DNA of 50,541 bases from Chitinophagaceae bacterium (GCA_903642275.1 CAHJWK010000020.1:1-50541); one strand, 5' to 3'. Shown: positions 14,514-23,637, counted from the first letter of the stretch. Notes: a model not told the origin generated them from the sequence alone. Program-made: numbers and translations.

Positions 14514-16571
14514 ATGAAAAAAATTTTGTTGTTGCTATTGATTTGTATTGCTGCTGCTCATGTTCATGCCCAACAAAAAAATTTAGATAGCCTGTTGAAC
14601 GAATTAAAAAAGCATTCGCAGGAGGATACGGTGAGGCTGAATTTATTACATAACATTTCTGTGGCATACCAGTCTGTTAATCCAACCGAAGGAATAAACA
14701 GATGTAATGAAGGCATCAACCTTGCCCGGAAACTAAAGAATAAAACCGGGCTTGGGAATGCGCTTAGCAGCAAAGGAATTAATTATTTGAATAAAGGTGA
14801 GTATGATTCGTCTTTGCTAATACTTAAAACAGCACTACAAATATTTGAAAAGGAAAATTATGAGCATGGAATGTTTTCTGTTTTAAATACAATTGGTGTT
14901 ATTCAGTACTATACTGCTAACTATGCCGAAGCATTAAACACGCATTCAAAAAACCTGCGCATGGCAGAGCGTGTTTATGATACCGGTCAGGTTATTGTGG
15001 CTGTTGCTAATTTGGGATTAGTAAACCGGGCATTGTCAAATTATACGGAAGCGCTTGAATATGATCTTAAAGCAATAAACCTGACTGAAAAAGCAAACAT
15101 TATACCTCCCCTTTCCAGTGCCTTGGCAGAAGCGGGTTTTACTTACAGGGAGCTAAAAGAAACTGAAAAAGCACAACAGTATTTTCAAAAATCTTTGAAC
15201 ATCTGTATTCAAACAGGCAATAAACAGGGGGTAGCAACGATGCTTGCGGCATTAGGGCAGATTTCTGCAGATAAAAAAGATTATCAACAGGCGTTTTCTT
15301 ATTATCAGCGGGCATTATCAGTTAGCAAAAATACTGGTAACATTCAAACAGCAGCCGCTATTTTAGGCAATATAGGAAATGTATATAAAAGCATAGCTAA
15401 CTATCCAACGGCTATTGATTATTATAAAAAAGCTTTAATACAATTTCAAAAATTAGGCGATAAAAACAACGCTGCTAACACATCAGGTGAATTAGGCAAT
15501 ATATATACATTAATACCTCAGGAACATAAACAGGCACTTTCTTATTTACAGCAAAGCCTGGCAGTGGCAAAAGAAATCGGCTCGCTGGACAGGCAAGAAA
15601 CAGCTTTAAATTATTTAAGCAATTTCTATAAACAACAAAAAAATTACCAGCAGGCATTAAGCTATAACAACCAGGCTAAAATTATACAGGATAGTATTTT
15701 TAATGATAACACAAAAACTAATATAACCCGCCTTGAAATGCAATACCAGTTTGCTAAAACACAAGACTCTACAAAAGCCATTACAGATAAACAGCAGGCA
15801 CTTGCCAAAGCTGAAATACAAAAGCAACATGTTACTGAAAATGCAACTATGGCTGGTGCAGCCTTTTTAATACTGGCAGGTATAGGCAGCTTTGTTTTTT
15901 ACAAGCGCAACCGCGATATAAGAACACAAAAAAATGAAGCCGAACTGCAGGCGCAGGTTAGCGATACCGAAATGAAAGCTTTGCGTGCACAAATGAACCC
16001 ACACTTTATTTTCAATTCTTTAAACTCAATTGCAAATTACATTCGTAACAACCAAACTAAAATTGCCGCGGATTTTACTGATAATTTTGCGTGGCTTATG
16101 CGCATTGTTTTAGAAAATTCTGAGTATAAAGATATTCCGCTGGCTGATGATTTAAAAGCGCTGGAGTTATACATGCAGCTTGAACGTTTTCGCCTGCAGA
16201 ATAAGTTTGATTATCACATACAGGTTGATGAAAGTATTGACAGGGAAAATACACTGGTGCCACCGCTTATGCTGCAGCCGTTTGTTGAAAACAGCATCTG
16301 GCATGGCATGGCGGAGAAAGAAGGCAAAGGGCACATCACTATTCACATTAAACTGGAAGGCGACATGCTGCGTTGCATTGTGGAAGATGATGGTGATGGA
16401 ATAAATGAACCAGCCATCAGTGAAGAAAAAAAATCGTTAGGTATCAAAATTACCAAAGCCAGGATTGATATTCTTAATAAACTAAAAAACGCCGGTGCTT
16501 CCATGAGTGTGTCAAGCAAAAAAACCGGTGTAAGAGCAGAAGTAAAATTACCGTTGGAACTTAGCTTTTAA
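14514..16571 (+). CDS. TPR-containing LytS/YehU-type sensor histidine kinase
   Basis: The 685-residue protein has a signal peptide (to about residue 19, HVHAQ). Seven or so tetratricopeptide repeats follow (about 25-400; for example QAFSYYQRALSVSKNTGN and TAIDYYKKALIQFQKLGDKN). One transmembrane helix lies at about 441-462 (AGAAFLILAGIGSFVFY), then a short coiled coil, then a His_kinase domain with LRAQMNPHFIFNSLNSIANY, in which the phospho-acceptor is His497. A HATPase_c domain ends the protein (MLQPFVENSIWHG, EDDGDGI). The TPR part should face the periplasm and sense an unknown signal. The kinase passes phosphate to the LytTR regulator encoded nine bases downstream. It lies divergent from the secreted-protein operon at 11972-14332. 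Confidence 0.93.
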   Translation: MKKILLLLLICIAAAHVHAQQKNLDSLLNELKKHSQEDTVRLNLLHNISVAYQSVNPTEGINRCNEGINLARKLKNKTGLGNALSSKGINYLNKGEYDSSLLILKTALQIFEKENYEHGMFSVLNTIGVIQYYTANYAEALNTHSKNLRMAERVYDTGQVIVAVANLGLVNRALSNYTEALEYDLKAINLTEKANIIPPLSSALAEAGFTYRELKETEKAQQYFQKSLNICIQTGNKQGVATMLAALGQISADKKDYQQAFSYYQRALSVSKNTGNIQTAAAILGNIGNVYKSIANYPTAIDYYKKALIQFQKLGDKNNAANTSGELGNIYTLIPQEHKQALSYLQQSLAVAKEIGSLDRQETALNYLSNFYKQQKNYQQALSYNNQAKIIQDSIFNDNTKTNITRLEMQYQFAKTQDSTKAITDKQQALAKAEIQKQHVTENATMAGAAFLILAGIGSFVFYKRNRDIRTQKNEAELQAQVSDTEMKALRAQMNPHFIFNSLNSIANYIRNNQTKIAADFTDNFAWLMRIVLENSEYKDIPLADDLKALELYMQLERFRLQNKFDYHIQVDESIDRENTLVPPLMLQPFVENSIWHGMAEKEGKGHITIHIKLEGDMLRCIVEDDGDGINEPAISEEKKSLGIKITKARIDILNKLKNAGASMSVSSKKTGVRAEVKLPLELSF

Positions 16572-16580
16572 TTTTGTTGC

Positions 16581-17333
16581 ATGATTACAGCCATAATCAT
16601 AGATGATGAACAGCATTGCATCAACAATCTTGAAAGCCTGCTGGCAGAATATTGCAGCGATGCGGTTGAATTAAAAGGTTCTTTTCAATCCGTTAAAGAA
16701 GGCATTCATGCAATTGAACTTTTACAGCCGGAGCTTGTTTTTCTTGATGTTAGAATTAAGGCGCAAACCGGGTTTGATTTATTGAAGCAATTGCCCGGTA
16801 TTAATTTTGAAATAATTTTTACAACCGCCCATGATAAATATGCCGTGCAGGCGTTCAGGTTTAGTGCCATTGATTACCTGCTAAAACCTGTAAATGCAAA
16901 TGAGCTTGTAACGGCTGTTGATAAATTAAAAAACAAGTTTTCAAAAGCAGATGTAAATGAAAAATTCAATGCGCTTTTTCACAATCTTAATGCTATAAAA
17001 AATACATCCAAAAAAATTTGTCTTCCCGTATTAACAGGGTTTGTTTTTGTAACGGTTGATGATATTATCCGTTGCGAAAGCAGCATTAATTATACAACCA
17101 TTTTTACCATCGATAAAAAAAAGCTACTTGTTTCCAGAACGCTAAAAGAAATTGAAAAGCTGTTGATAGATTGTAATTTTTTCAGGGTGCATCATTCACA
17201 TCTCATCAACCTCAACCGCATCAAAAACTATAATAAAGGCAGGGGCGGATTTGCAATTATGGAAGATGGTTCTGACGTGGAAGTATCAACAAGAAAAAAA
17301 GACGATTTTATAAAAAGAATCTCTGTGTTATAA
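16581..17333 (+). CDS. LytTR-family response regulator
   Basis: The protein has 250 residues. A receiver domain (about 1-120) has the acidic pair Asp8/Asp9, the phospho-acceptor Asp56 in LVFLDVRIK, the Thr switch in IIFTTAHD and Lys in YLLKPVNANE. A LytTR DNA-binding domain (about 145-250) shows IIRCESSINYTTIF, HHSHLINLNRIKNY and VSTRKKDDFI. It should activate or repress genes when phosphorylated by the upstream kinase. The two form a co-transcribed pair. The targets cannot be read from the sequence; the neighbouring secreted-protein operon is a natural candidate. Confidence 0.95.
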   Translation: MITAIIIDDEQHCINNLESLLAEYCSDAVELKGSFQSVKEGIHAIELLQPELVFLDVRIKAQTGFDLLKQLPGINFEIIFTTAHDKYAVQAFRFSAIDYLLKPVNANELVTAVDKLKNKFSKADVNEKFNALFHNLNAIKNTSKKICLPVLTGFVFVTVDDIIRCESSINYTTIFTIDKKKLLVSRTLKEIEKLLIDCNFFRVHHSHLINLNRIKNYNKGRGGFAIMEDGSDVEVSTRKKDDFIKRISVL

Positions 17334-17550
17334 AACAAAACCCAATTCTTTCCGGCTGAAAATAAAAAGGTTCAACACAACAATATGCCTGAGAAGATTC
17401 ACCTCCATTTATGTTTTCAGCAACAGATTTATTGTTTATCCATTTGGTGTTATGAGGCTGACCGAGAATGTTTTTTAAATAAGATAATAATATTTGAATA
17501 CAAAAGATAGTTTAAGATAGCTGGAAATATTGTTTTGCTAACAAAGGAAC
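17334..17550 (+). other. Gene-free stretch after the response regulator
   Basis: No open reading frame of note and no convincing terminator was seen. The segment leads into the decayed transposase. Confidence 0.4.
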
Positions 17551-17971
17551 GAAGTTGTATGGCTGGTATATAATGACGGGTTACATTCATATAATCATCG
17601 GTTCACATGCATATAACTTGAAGGGAATTATGCAAAATATGAAACGTCATACTTCGGAACAATTAAGAGAAGCAATTAAAACCAATATTATGCAGAAAGC
17701 AGAAATAGTGGATATTATGGATTAAGGAAAGAGCTGGTAAAAAGAATAGTAATAATATCAACTTTCAGTTGTGGCAACAACATAATAATCCTGTTGAATT
17801 AAGCAATCAAAAGATAGCTTGGAAAAAGCTGAAGTACATACATTAAAATCAGGTTAATGCTGGTATTGTAGAAAAACCGGAAGATTACTTATATAGCAGT
17901 GCAAGAATTATTATGGCTTAAAAGGTTTCATTGTAATTGATTTGAGTGATCCTTTAATTATAACTTTATAA
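17551..17971 (+). pseudogene. Decayed REP-associated (Y1/TnpA_REP) transposase
   Basis: Piecewise translation recovers the family's landmarks in order. YGWYIMTGYIHIIIGSHAYN corresponds to the usual Y-x-IM-x-NH-x-H-L-I motif, with NHVH now GYIH, so the metal-binding HUH pair has lost one His. Then come NLKGIMQNMKRHTSEQLREA, NFQLWQQHNNPVEL, KLKYIH followed by NQVNAGIVEKPEDYLYSSAR, and GFIVIDLSDPLIITL ending in TAA 17969-17971. Stop codons (after DIMD and elsewhere) and frameshifts interrupt it. The N-terminal part, with its Tyr-containing start, is missing or unrecognisable. It is a relic of a single-strand DNA transposase that moves REP-type palindromes. Confidence 0.8.
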
Positions 17972-18063
17972 GCACAATGTACAAGTACGCTGCGCACAAA
18001 GCCGTTACATACTTGCGCCAGAAGGAGGATTGATATTAAGTTTGAAAGCCGTTGCAAATTAAA

Positions 18064-18155
18064 GGCAGCAATCCTTACTTATGTTTTGTAATACCTATCA
18101 TCTTCATCATGGCGGCGCATCCACATTTCACTTTCATTGCGGCCAAGTGGTGCAC
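18064..18155 (-). repeat. 92-bp dispersed repeat, copy 2
   Basis: It matches 1806-1897 with conserved ends and a variable middle. See the coding remnant at 18078-18257, which it overlaps. Confidence 0.7.
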
Positions 18156-18257
18156 GGTCTAGCCATTGATAAATATTCCATAAATCATCAAAATGACTGC
18201 CTGCCGGTGTGGTGGAAAAGTATGTGGGTGGGTAATGTATATTTAAGAACTTAACAA
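18078..18257 (-). pseudogene. C-terminal remnant of an unrecognised gene, containing repeat copy 2
   Basis: An open frame of 59 codons without a start reads HYPPTYFSTTPAGSHFDDLW, then NIYQWLDRAPLGRNESEMWM, then RRHDEDDRYYKT and a stop. Its composition is protein-like. The last third corresponds to repeat copy 2 (18064-18155), whose sister at 1806-1897 keeps the peptide APLGRNE..RRHDE. It therefore looks like the stranded 3' end of a gene whose body has been deleted. I do not recognise the family. Confidence 0.5.
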
Positions 18258-18313
18258 ATTATAGCGAAGTTGACTACTTTAATATTTGATTGTAAAATAT
18301 CAATTCAATAATT

Positions 18314-18793
18314 ATGTCAGGTAATTTTGCATGCATGCAACATGCACCGGATAAACAACAGCATAAAAAATTTAAGCAGTTTTTGCAAAAGGCTGATAAA
18401 AATAAAGTACTGAAAGCATTACCTGCATTGCATGAGGAGGCATTTAAAGAAATTAATTGTCTTGAATGCGCTGCGTGTTGCAAGAATTATTCCCCGCGAT
18501 TTAAAACGCCTGATATAAAACGCATCAGCAAACATCTTCAATTAAAAGAAAGCGAGTTTATAAAAATTTACCTGCGTATTGATGAAGATGGTGATTATGT
18601 GGTGAAGTCAACGCCATGCCCGTTTTTAGGCTCAGATAATTATTGCGGTATTTATAATGTCCGGCCTTCAGATTGTGAACGTTTTCCTTATACAAACGAA
18701 GATGTTTTTATAAAACGTCAACACATTACTTTAAAGAACGCCGAGTTCTGCCCGATAGTAATATTTGTGCTGGATAAACTGTCTGAGAAATAA
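18314..18793 (+). CDS. YkgJ-family cysteine-cluster protein
   Basis: The protein has 159 residues. The motif CLECAACCKNY near residue 50, then CPFLGSDNYCGIYNVRPSDC (about 97-116) and a late Cys in NAEFCPIVIF form the CxxCxxCC-type cluster of the YkgJ/UPF0153 family, thought to bind zinc or an Fe-S cluster. It is probably cytoplasmic and of unknown activity. A start at Met8 (18335) is possible; ATG 18314 keeps the longer N-terminus. It stands alone between the pseudogene zone and the receptor operon. Confidence 0.85.
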   Translation: MSGNFACMQHAPDKQQHKKFKQFLQKADKNKVLKALPALHEEAFKEINCLECAACCKNYSPRFKTPDIKRISKHLQLKESEFIKIYLRIDEDGDYVVKSTPCPFLGSDNYCGIYNVRPSDCERFPYTNEDVFIKRQHITLKNAEFCPIVIFVLDKLSEK

Positions 18794-18875
18794 TGTTTAT
18801 CTATCCTCATGTTTCATCCATTTATCTTTTAAAACCTGCTGTTCACAGATAAAAAATATTTAATCTGCAAAATAA

Positions 18876-18907
18876 TTTGATTTATATTATAAACTAATCT
18901 ACGTTTG
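18876..18907 (+). promoter_or_regulatory. Strong Bacteroidota promoter of the TonB-receptor operon
   Basis: TTTG (18876-18879), a 20-base spacer and TACGTTTG (18900-18907) match the TTTG-N19/20-TAnnTTTG consensus completely. Transcription would start near 18914, leaving a leader of about 17 bases before ATG 18931. Confidence 0.8.
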
Positions 18908-18930
18908 CGAAGCAATCAAATAACAGTAAA

Positions 18931-21162
18931 ATGAAAAAGTTAATACTCGTTGGATTGATTTTATTTAACCTGCATGCTTTTGCACAAACAAAAATCAGCG
19001 GAAAAATAAAAGATAATAAAGGCAAGCCTGTTGCCAGTGTAAGCATTACGCTGAAAGACACTTATGATGGAAGCACTACTGATTCGCTCGGCAACTTCAG
19101 CTTCACTACAACAGAAAAAGGAAGTCATATAATTAACTTGACCAATGTTAATTATGATGATTATCAAACAACGGTTAATTTGAATAATACATCTATAACA
19201 ATTAATGTAACGCTGAAAGAAAAATTTAATGAGCTGAAAGCTGTAACTGTTACTGCTGGCTCATTTGAGGCAGGCGATAACAAACGCGCTGCCACTGTAT
19301 TAAACTCAATAGATATTGCAACAACTGCCGGTTCGAATGCAGATATAACGGCTGCTTTGAAAACATTGCCAGGCGCACAGCAGATCGGCAACTCGGAAGG
19401 CTTATTTGTGCGCGGCGGTACCGGTGAAGAAACCAAACAATTTATTGATGGTACGTTAGTGAACAATCCCTATTTTACCAGCATACCGGATATTTCAACA
19501 CGAGGCCGCTTCTCTCCTTTTTTATTTAAAGGAACCGTTTTTTCAACCGGCGGTTATTCTGCTTTATATGGACAGGCCTTATCTTCTGCTGTTATACTTG
19601 AGTCAATAGACCTGCCTGAAAAATCTGCTGCCAACGCATCTATTTCGCCAATACTGGTAGGTGGTGGTGTACAGGAACTTTCAAAAAAGAAAAATTTTTC
19701 GTGGGGCGTTGATTATAGTTATGTAAACCTGATTGCTTACTTCAATCTTGTTAAACAAACACCTGACTATTTTAATATACCGCAATTTCATTCAGGTGAT
19801 GCCAACTTTCGCATTAAAACCAAAGGTGGCATCATTAAATACTATACAACGTTTGATTACAATCATCTTGGATTACGCAGACAAGATATTGACAGCCTGG
19901 TTTATAAAGATGCGTTTGGCCTCGTTAATCATAACTGGTATAACAATCTTAGCTGGCGGCAAACTTTAAACAATGGCTGGAAAATGAACCTGGGCATGAG
20001 TTACAGCACTAACCGCGATAACATTACACAACAGGTTCAGGATTCAGCTAATCTATCTAAAGTATTAAATTATGAACCTTGGGTAAGCAAAAACTTTCAT
20101 ATAAAAAGCAGGCAGGATTTATCGCAGATAAAAGAAGTGTTTGAAAAGAAGCTTAGTGGCTTGAGTGCTATTCGTTTTGGTGGAGAATACTGGTATGCAT
20201 ATAACCCAAGTTCTTATACAAATGTGGACAGCGTTGTATCAGCAAAACTTAAAGACAACTATGCAGCGCTTTTTGCTGAAAGCGATATATATCTGACAAA
20301 CGAGCTTGCTTTAAAAGTTGGCGCACGTTATGAATATTCTTCCATCATAAAAAAAGCAAACATTGCACCGCGTGTTTCACTGGCATACAAAGTTGGTGAA
20401 GGTGCACAGGTTTCAGCAGCTTATGGTGTGTTTTATGAAAAGCCGCTTGTGAGTGAGTTATTATACTCAACACAACTTAGTTACACAAAGGCAACGCATT
20501 ACATCGTCAATTATCAAAAAACAGCAAATGACAGAATTTTTCGTGTTGAAGCATTTTATAAAAAATATAATGACCTGGTTAAAACTTTTCCAACTTATAA
20601 CAATAGCGGAACCGGTTATGCGCAAGGTGCCGAATTGTTTTTACGTGATAAGAAAACGTTTAAAAATATTGACTACTGGATAAGCTATTCTTATCTTGAT
20701 ACAAAAAGAAATTTCCAAAATTATCCTGAAGAACTTGAACCAAATTTTGCGGCAAAACATACAGTATCCCTGGTTGTAAAAAGATTTATTACAAAATGGA
20801 AAGCAGGCCTTAATGCAACATATAGTTTTGCAACAGGCCGCCCTTACTACGACTTCTTATATAATTACACTGATAACAAATACAACATTGCTGACCATGG
20901 CCGTGCACCGGATTATAATTCTTTAAACTTAAGTGCAGAATACCTGCCAAGCCTTGGCAAGAAAAACGCAAAAACATTTATTGTTTTGTTTGCAAGTGCA
21001 AGTAATGTGCTTGGACAAAAACAAGTGTATGGTTATAACTATTCTTATAACGGTTTTATTAAGCAACCTATACTGCCACCGGCACCAAGGTTTTATTTTA
21101 TCGGTTGCTTCTTAAGCTGGGGAATTGACAGAAGCCAAGATGCCATCAACAATAATCTATAA
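18931..21162 (+). CDS. TonB-dependent outer-membrane receptor with carboxypeptidase-like N-terminal domain
   Basis: The protein has 743 residues. A signal peptide (MKKLILVGLILFNLHAFAQ) is followed by a carboxypeptidase-regulatory-like beta domain (about 20-100, ISGKIKDNKGKPVASVSITL). A plug domain (about 105-235) carries LKTLPGAQQIGNSEGLFVRG and SALYGQALSSAVILES. A beta-barrel follows to the C-terminus, which ends in aromatic strands. It lacks a SusD partner, and at this length it resembles siderophore or metal receptors rather than SusC. It should take up an unidentified ligand with TonB/ExbBD energy. It is the first gene of a run whose downstream partners are small membrane proteins and a regulator. 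The next ATG is 13 bases after its stop. Confidence 0.93.
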   Translation: MKKLILVGLILFNLHAFAQTKISGKIKDNKGKPVASVSITLKDTYDGSTTDSLGNFSFTTTEKGSHIINLTNVNYDDYQTTVNLNNTSITINVTLKEKFNELKAVTVTAGSFEAGDNKRAATVLNSIDIATTAGSNADITAALKTLPGAQQIGNSEGLFVRGGTGEETKQFIDGTLVNNPYFTSIPDISTRGRFSPFLFKGTVFSTGGYSALYGQALSSAVILESIDLPEKSAANASISPILVGGGVQELSKKKNFSWGVDYSYVNLIAYFNLVKQTPDYFNIPQFHSGDANFRIKTKGGIIKYYTTFDYNHLGLRRQDIDSLVYKDAFGLVNHNWYNNLSWRQTLNNGWKMNLGMSYSTNRDNITQQVQDSANLSKVLNYEPWVSKNFHIKSRQDLSQIKEVFEKKLSGLSAIRFGGEYWYAYNPSSYTNVDSVVSAKLKDNYAALFAESDIYLTNELALKVGARYEYSSIIKKANIAPRVSLAYKVGEGAQVSAAYGVFYEKPLVSELLYSTQLSYTKATHYIVNYQKTANDRIFRVEAFYKKYNDLVKTFPTYNNSGTGYAQGAELFLRDKKTFKNIDYWISYSYLDTKRNFQNYPEELEPNFAAKHTVSLVVKRFITKWKAGLNATYSFATGRPYYDFLYNYTDNKYNIADHGRAPDYNSLNLSAEYLPSLGKKNAKTFIVLFASASNVLGQKQVYGYNYSYNGFIKQPILPPAPRFYFIGCFLSWGIDRSQDAINNNL

Positions 21163-21175
21163 AAAATTGATTTCA

Positions 21176-21517
21176 ATGGATGAGGAAAAAAATGATACAA
21201 GATTTACGCCTGACCAAAGCCTGCAGGTAATTGCAGGCATGATTGAAAAAGTGCAGAATGATAAACTGCGCAGGCTTGCCAAGAAAAAAGTTGCCTTTAA
21301 ACAATCAGCGGCTTTTTTATCAGTTATAACCGTAATGCTCATCGCAATTTGGTATTTCACAACCGGAATACATTCTTATTTCTGGCCTGCATGGGCTATC
21401 GGTTTATTTGTTTTTATTATAGTCATAACTTATCTCGATGCTTATATGAATGCTTCATTGTTTTCTGAAGATAAAGAGTATGAAAAATTAAAAACGGCAC
21501 AAAAAATTAAACAATGA
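21176..21517 (+). CDS. 2TM-domain protein with N-terminal QSLQVI motif
   Basis: The protein has 113 residues from ATG 21176. A longer reading would overlap the receptor's end and lacks support. The cytosolic start DTRFTPDQSLQVIAGMIEKV is followed by two helices (SAAFLSVITVMLIAIWYFT and YFWPAWAIGLFVFIIVITYL) separated by the short turn GIHS. This is the 2TM-domain layout (PF13239 type). The end is charged (EDKEYEKLKTAQKIKQ). It overlaps the following DoxX gene by four bases (ATGA), so the two are translationally coupled. Its N-terminal motif recurs in two six-helix proteins downstream. The function is unknown. Confidence 0.85.
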   Translation: MDEEKNDTRFTPDQSLQVIAGMIEKVQNDKLRRLAKKKVAFKQSAAFLSVITVMLIAIWYFTTGIHSYFWPAWAIGLFVFIIVITYLDAYMNASLFSEDKEYEKLKTAQKIKQ

Positions 21518-21966
21518 AACCGTTAATTATTTTAATATCGGTTTTTATCATCAGCATTGCTGTTATTTATTTTATGTATGCGAAGGCTGATATTGAATTA
21601 AGCGGAAGAATCGCAATGGCAGTGATGCTTGTGTTCACTTCAATCGGGCATTTTAAATTTACTAAAGGAATGGTAATGATGATGCCTTCATTCATTCCCG
21701 CAAAAAAATTCTTTGTTATTGCAACAGGCTTTATAGAAATATTAGCAGCAACCGGTTTACTTGTTCCATCAACCATAAGAGTTACTGGTTGGTTGCTTGT
21801 TGCATTTTTTATTTTGATTTTACCCGCTAACATTTTTGCAGCAATAAAACATGTTGATTTTGAGAAGGCTGATTATTCAGAGAAAGGAACTTCCTATTTA
21901 TGGTTCAGGATTCCTTTACAGATTTTTTTTATTGGATGGATATACTTCTTAATGTTAAAAGATTAA
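21514..21966 (+). CDS. DoxX-like four-helix membrane protein
   Basis: The 150-residue protein has four hydrophobic segments and the family motifs FTSIGHFKFTKGMVMMMPSF, FIEILAATGLLVPS, ILPANIFAAIKHVDFEKA and YLWFRIPLQIFFIGWIYF. This is the DoxX/COG4270 group of small inner-membrane proteins. Members have been linked to oxidative stress and thiol balance in some bacteria, but the reaction is not settled. It starts inside the stop region of the 2TM gene. Confidence 0.85.
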   Translation: MKPLIILISVFIISIAVIYFMYAKADIELSGRIAMAVMLVFTSIGHFKFTKGMVMMMPSFIPAKKFFVIATGFIEILAATGLLVPSTIRVTGWLLVAFFILILPANIFAAIKHVDFEKADYSEKGTSYLWFRIPLQIFFIGWIYFLMLKD

Positions 21967-21976
21967 AACAATTATT

Positions 21977-22255
21977 ATGAACGATAATCAACGCGACGAA
22001 ATGCTATGGCAGATAGCTAAAAAAAGAGCTGCTTTTAAGTGGAGCTTTTCTGCTTATGTTTTTGTGAACCTTTTTTTAATTGGCGTCTGGTATTTTTCTT
22101 CAGGACCAGGCAGCTACTTCTGGCCAATTTGGCCAATACTGGGTTGGGGTGTTGGAATGCTGCTACAGTACTTATCTGCTTATCAAGGCAACAATATGTT
22201 TACAGCAGAGCAGGAATATGAACGTTTAAAAAATCAACAAAATAATAAACAATAA
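21977..22255 (+). CDS. 2TM-domain protein (second copy)
   Basis: The protein has 92 residues. A short charged start (MNDNQRDEMLWQIAKKRAAF) precedes two helices (WSFSAYVFVNLFLIGVWYF and YFWPIWPILGWGVGMLLQYL) with the turn SSGPGS, then EQEYERLKNQQ. It is clearly related to the 2TM protein at 21176 (YFWPxWxIG and the charged EYE-x-LK end). It lacks that protein's QSLQVI motif. It follows the DoxX gene by ten bases. Confidence 0.85.
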   Translation: MNDNQRDEMLWQIAKKRAAFKWSFSAYVFVNLFLIGVWYFSSGPGSYFWPIWPILGWGVGMLLQYLSAYQGNNMFTAEQEYERLKNQQNNKQ

Positions 22256-22265
22256 ATCAACAAAA

Positions 22266-22946
22266 ATGAAACATTTACTCTTATCTGCGGCAATCGTAAT
22301 AAGTATTGCTGCACATGCACAAAGCGATAAATACGTGTCTGCAATGAAGCAAAGTTTATCTATGATGGATTCTGCAAAATCAGCTGCTGATCTTGAAAGC
22401 GCAGTTGCATCTTTTCAAAGAATTGGTGATGCAGAAAAAACGCAATGGTTGCCATATTACTGGGCAGCACTTGCACTTACAAGCGAAGGCTGGAAATACT
22501 TTCCGCAAGCCACCGGAACTGTTGAATTAAAAGTAAGCGATTTATCCGGCACTATAACGTCTCTTGCTTCGCGCATAAATGCGTTGGCAGATAAAGCAGA
22601 TGCACTGGCAACTGATGATAGTGCAAAGTCTGAAATTCTTACTATCAGAAATATGGCAGCTACACAGCAAATGTTAGTTGACCCACAAAGCCGTTATATG
22701 ACTTTTGGTGCACAAGCAGCAAGCGATTTACAAAAAGCGCAAACCTTAAATTCATCAAATCCCCGTGTTTATTATTTGCAGGGCATGGCATTATTCGGAA
22801 CACCTGAACAATTTGGCGGTGGCAAAGCAGTTGCAAAACCATTATTTCAAAAAGCAGTAGATTTTGGTAAAGCAGAACAGGTAAAGCCATTATATCCGCA
22901 TTGGGGTCTGGAAATGAGTGTGCCGATGCTGGCAGCTTGTCAATAA
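22266..22946 (+). CDS. Periplasmic helical (TPR-like) protein, unknown function
   Basis: The protein has 226 residues. A signal peptide (MKHLLLSAAIVISIAAHAQ) precedes a helical, Ala-rich body with TPR-like pairs, for example SDLQKAQTLNSSNPRVYYLQ followed by GMALFGTPEQFGGGKAVAKP. The end, ACQ, is short. The gene follows the second 2TM gene by ten bases and is followed by an 88-base gap, where a second promoter might lie. It is a soluble periplasmic partner in an otherwise membrane-bound gene set. I recognise no catalytic residues. Confidence 0.75.
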   Translation: MKHLLLSAAIVISIAAHAQSDKYVSAMKQSLSMMDSAKSAADLESAVASFQRIGDAEKTQWLPYYWAALALTSEGWKYFPQATGTVELKVSDLSGTITSLASRINALADKADALATDDSAKSEILTIRNMAATQQMLVDPQSRYMTFGAQAASDLQKAQTLNSSNPRVYYLQGMALFGTPEQFGGGKAVAKPLFQKAVDFGKAEQVKPLYPHWGLEMSVPMLAACQ

Positions 22947-23034
22947 ACTTTTAACAATTGGTGGTGATAAGAAGCAATCATCCTGTAATAAGAGATTGCT
23001 TCATTATTACAGGCTGATAATTAAATTTTACTAA

Positions 23035-23637
23035 ATGGAAAATGATAACGATTTCTCGCCACAGCAAAGCCTGCAACTTATTGAAAGCATGATTAACCGT
23101 GCAAAAGATAAGTTCGCAGAAGATGGCCTGATGTATCTTGTCTGGGGCTGGCTGGTTTTTATTTGCAGCCTTCTGCAGTTTTTGTTATTGCATGTTTTTA
23201 AGTATCCATATCATTATATTGTCTGGTTTGCAACAATACCTACATTTATTTTTCAGTATTTCTACTACAGTAAAAAAAGTAAACATCAAATTGTAAAAAC
23301 ATATACTGATTACATTATAGGTTTTGTTTGGATAACGTTTGCTGTTGTAATGATTTTGCTTGGATTTTTAATTGGCTTTCTTACTACCGGAGAATATTAT
23401 TCACACATCATTCATATTTTACTGGCTGTATATGGAATGCCAGTTTTTTTAACAGGCGTAATCGTTCGCTTTAAGCCTTTAATTATTGGTGGAATTGCAT
23501 GCTGGGTTTTATGTATTATATCAACCTTTATTAAAAATTACGATTACCAGTTTTTGTTCATTCCTGTTGCCATGTTGATAGCATGGATTATTCCCGGTTA
23601 TAAGTTACGTTCAAGATATAAACATATTAATGTATGA
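23035..23637 (+). CDS. Six-helix membrane protein with QSLQLI motif (A)
   Basis: The protein has 200 residues. It starts MENDNDFSPQQSLQLIESMI, almost the same motif as the 2TM protein at 21176, then NRAKDKFAEDGLMYLVWGW. Six hydrophobic helices follow, and a basic C-terminus (YKLRSRYKHINV) indicates a cytosolic end. The loop GMPVFLTGVIVRFKPLIIGG is shared with the next protein as GIPTFATGYINHFKPMIVGG. The next gene overlaps its stop by four bases. The family is unnamed to my knowledge. Confidence 0.8.
   Translation: MENDNDFSPQQSLQLIESMINRAKDKFAEDGLMYLVWGWLVFICSLLQFLLLHVFKYPYHYIVWFATIPTFIFQYFYYSKKSKHQIVKTYTDYIIGFVWITFAVVMILLGFLIGFLTTGEYYSHIIHILLAVYGMPVFLTGVIVRFKPLIIGGIACWVLCIISTFIKNYDYQFLFIPVAMLIAWIIPGYKLRSRYKHINV

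Noticed and set aside
18931-21162. SusC-type glycan importer
   Set aside because: There is no SusD-like gene next to it, the protein is shorter than typical SusC proteins, and no glycoside hydrolases are linked.
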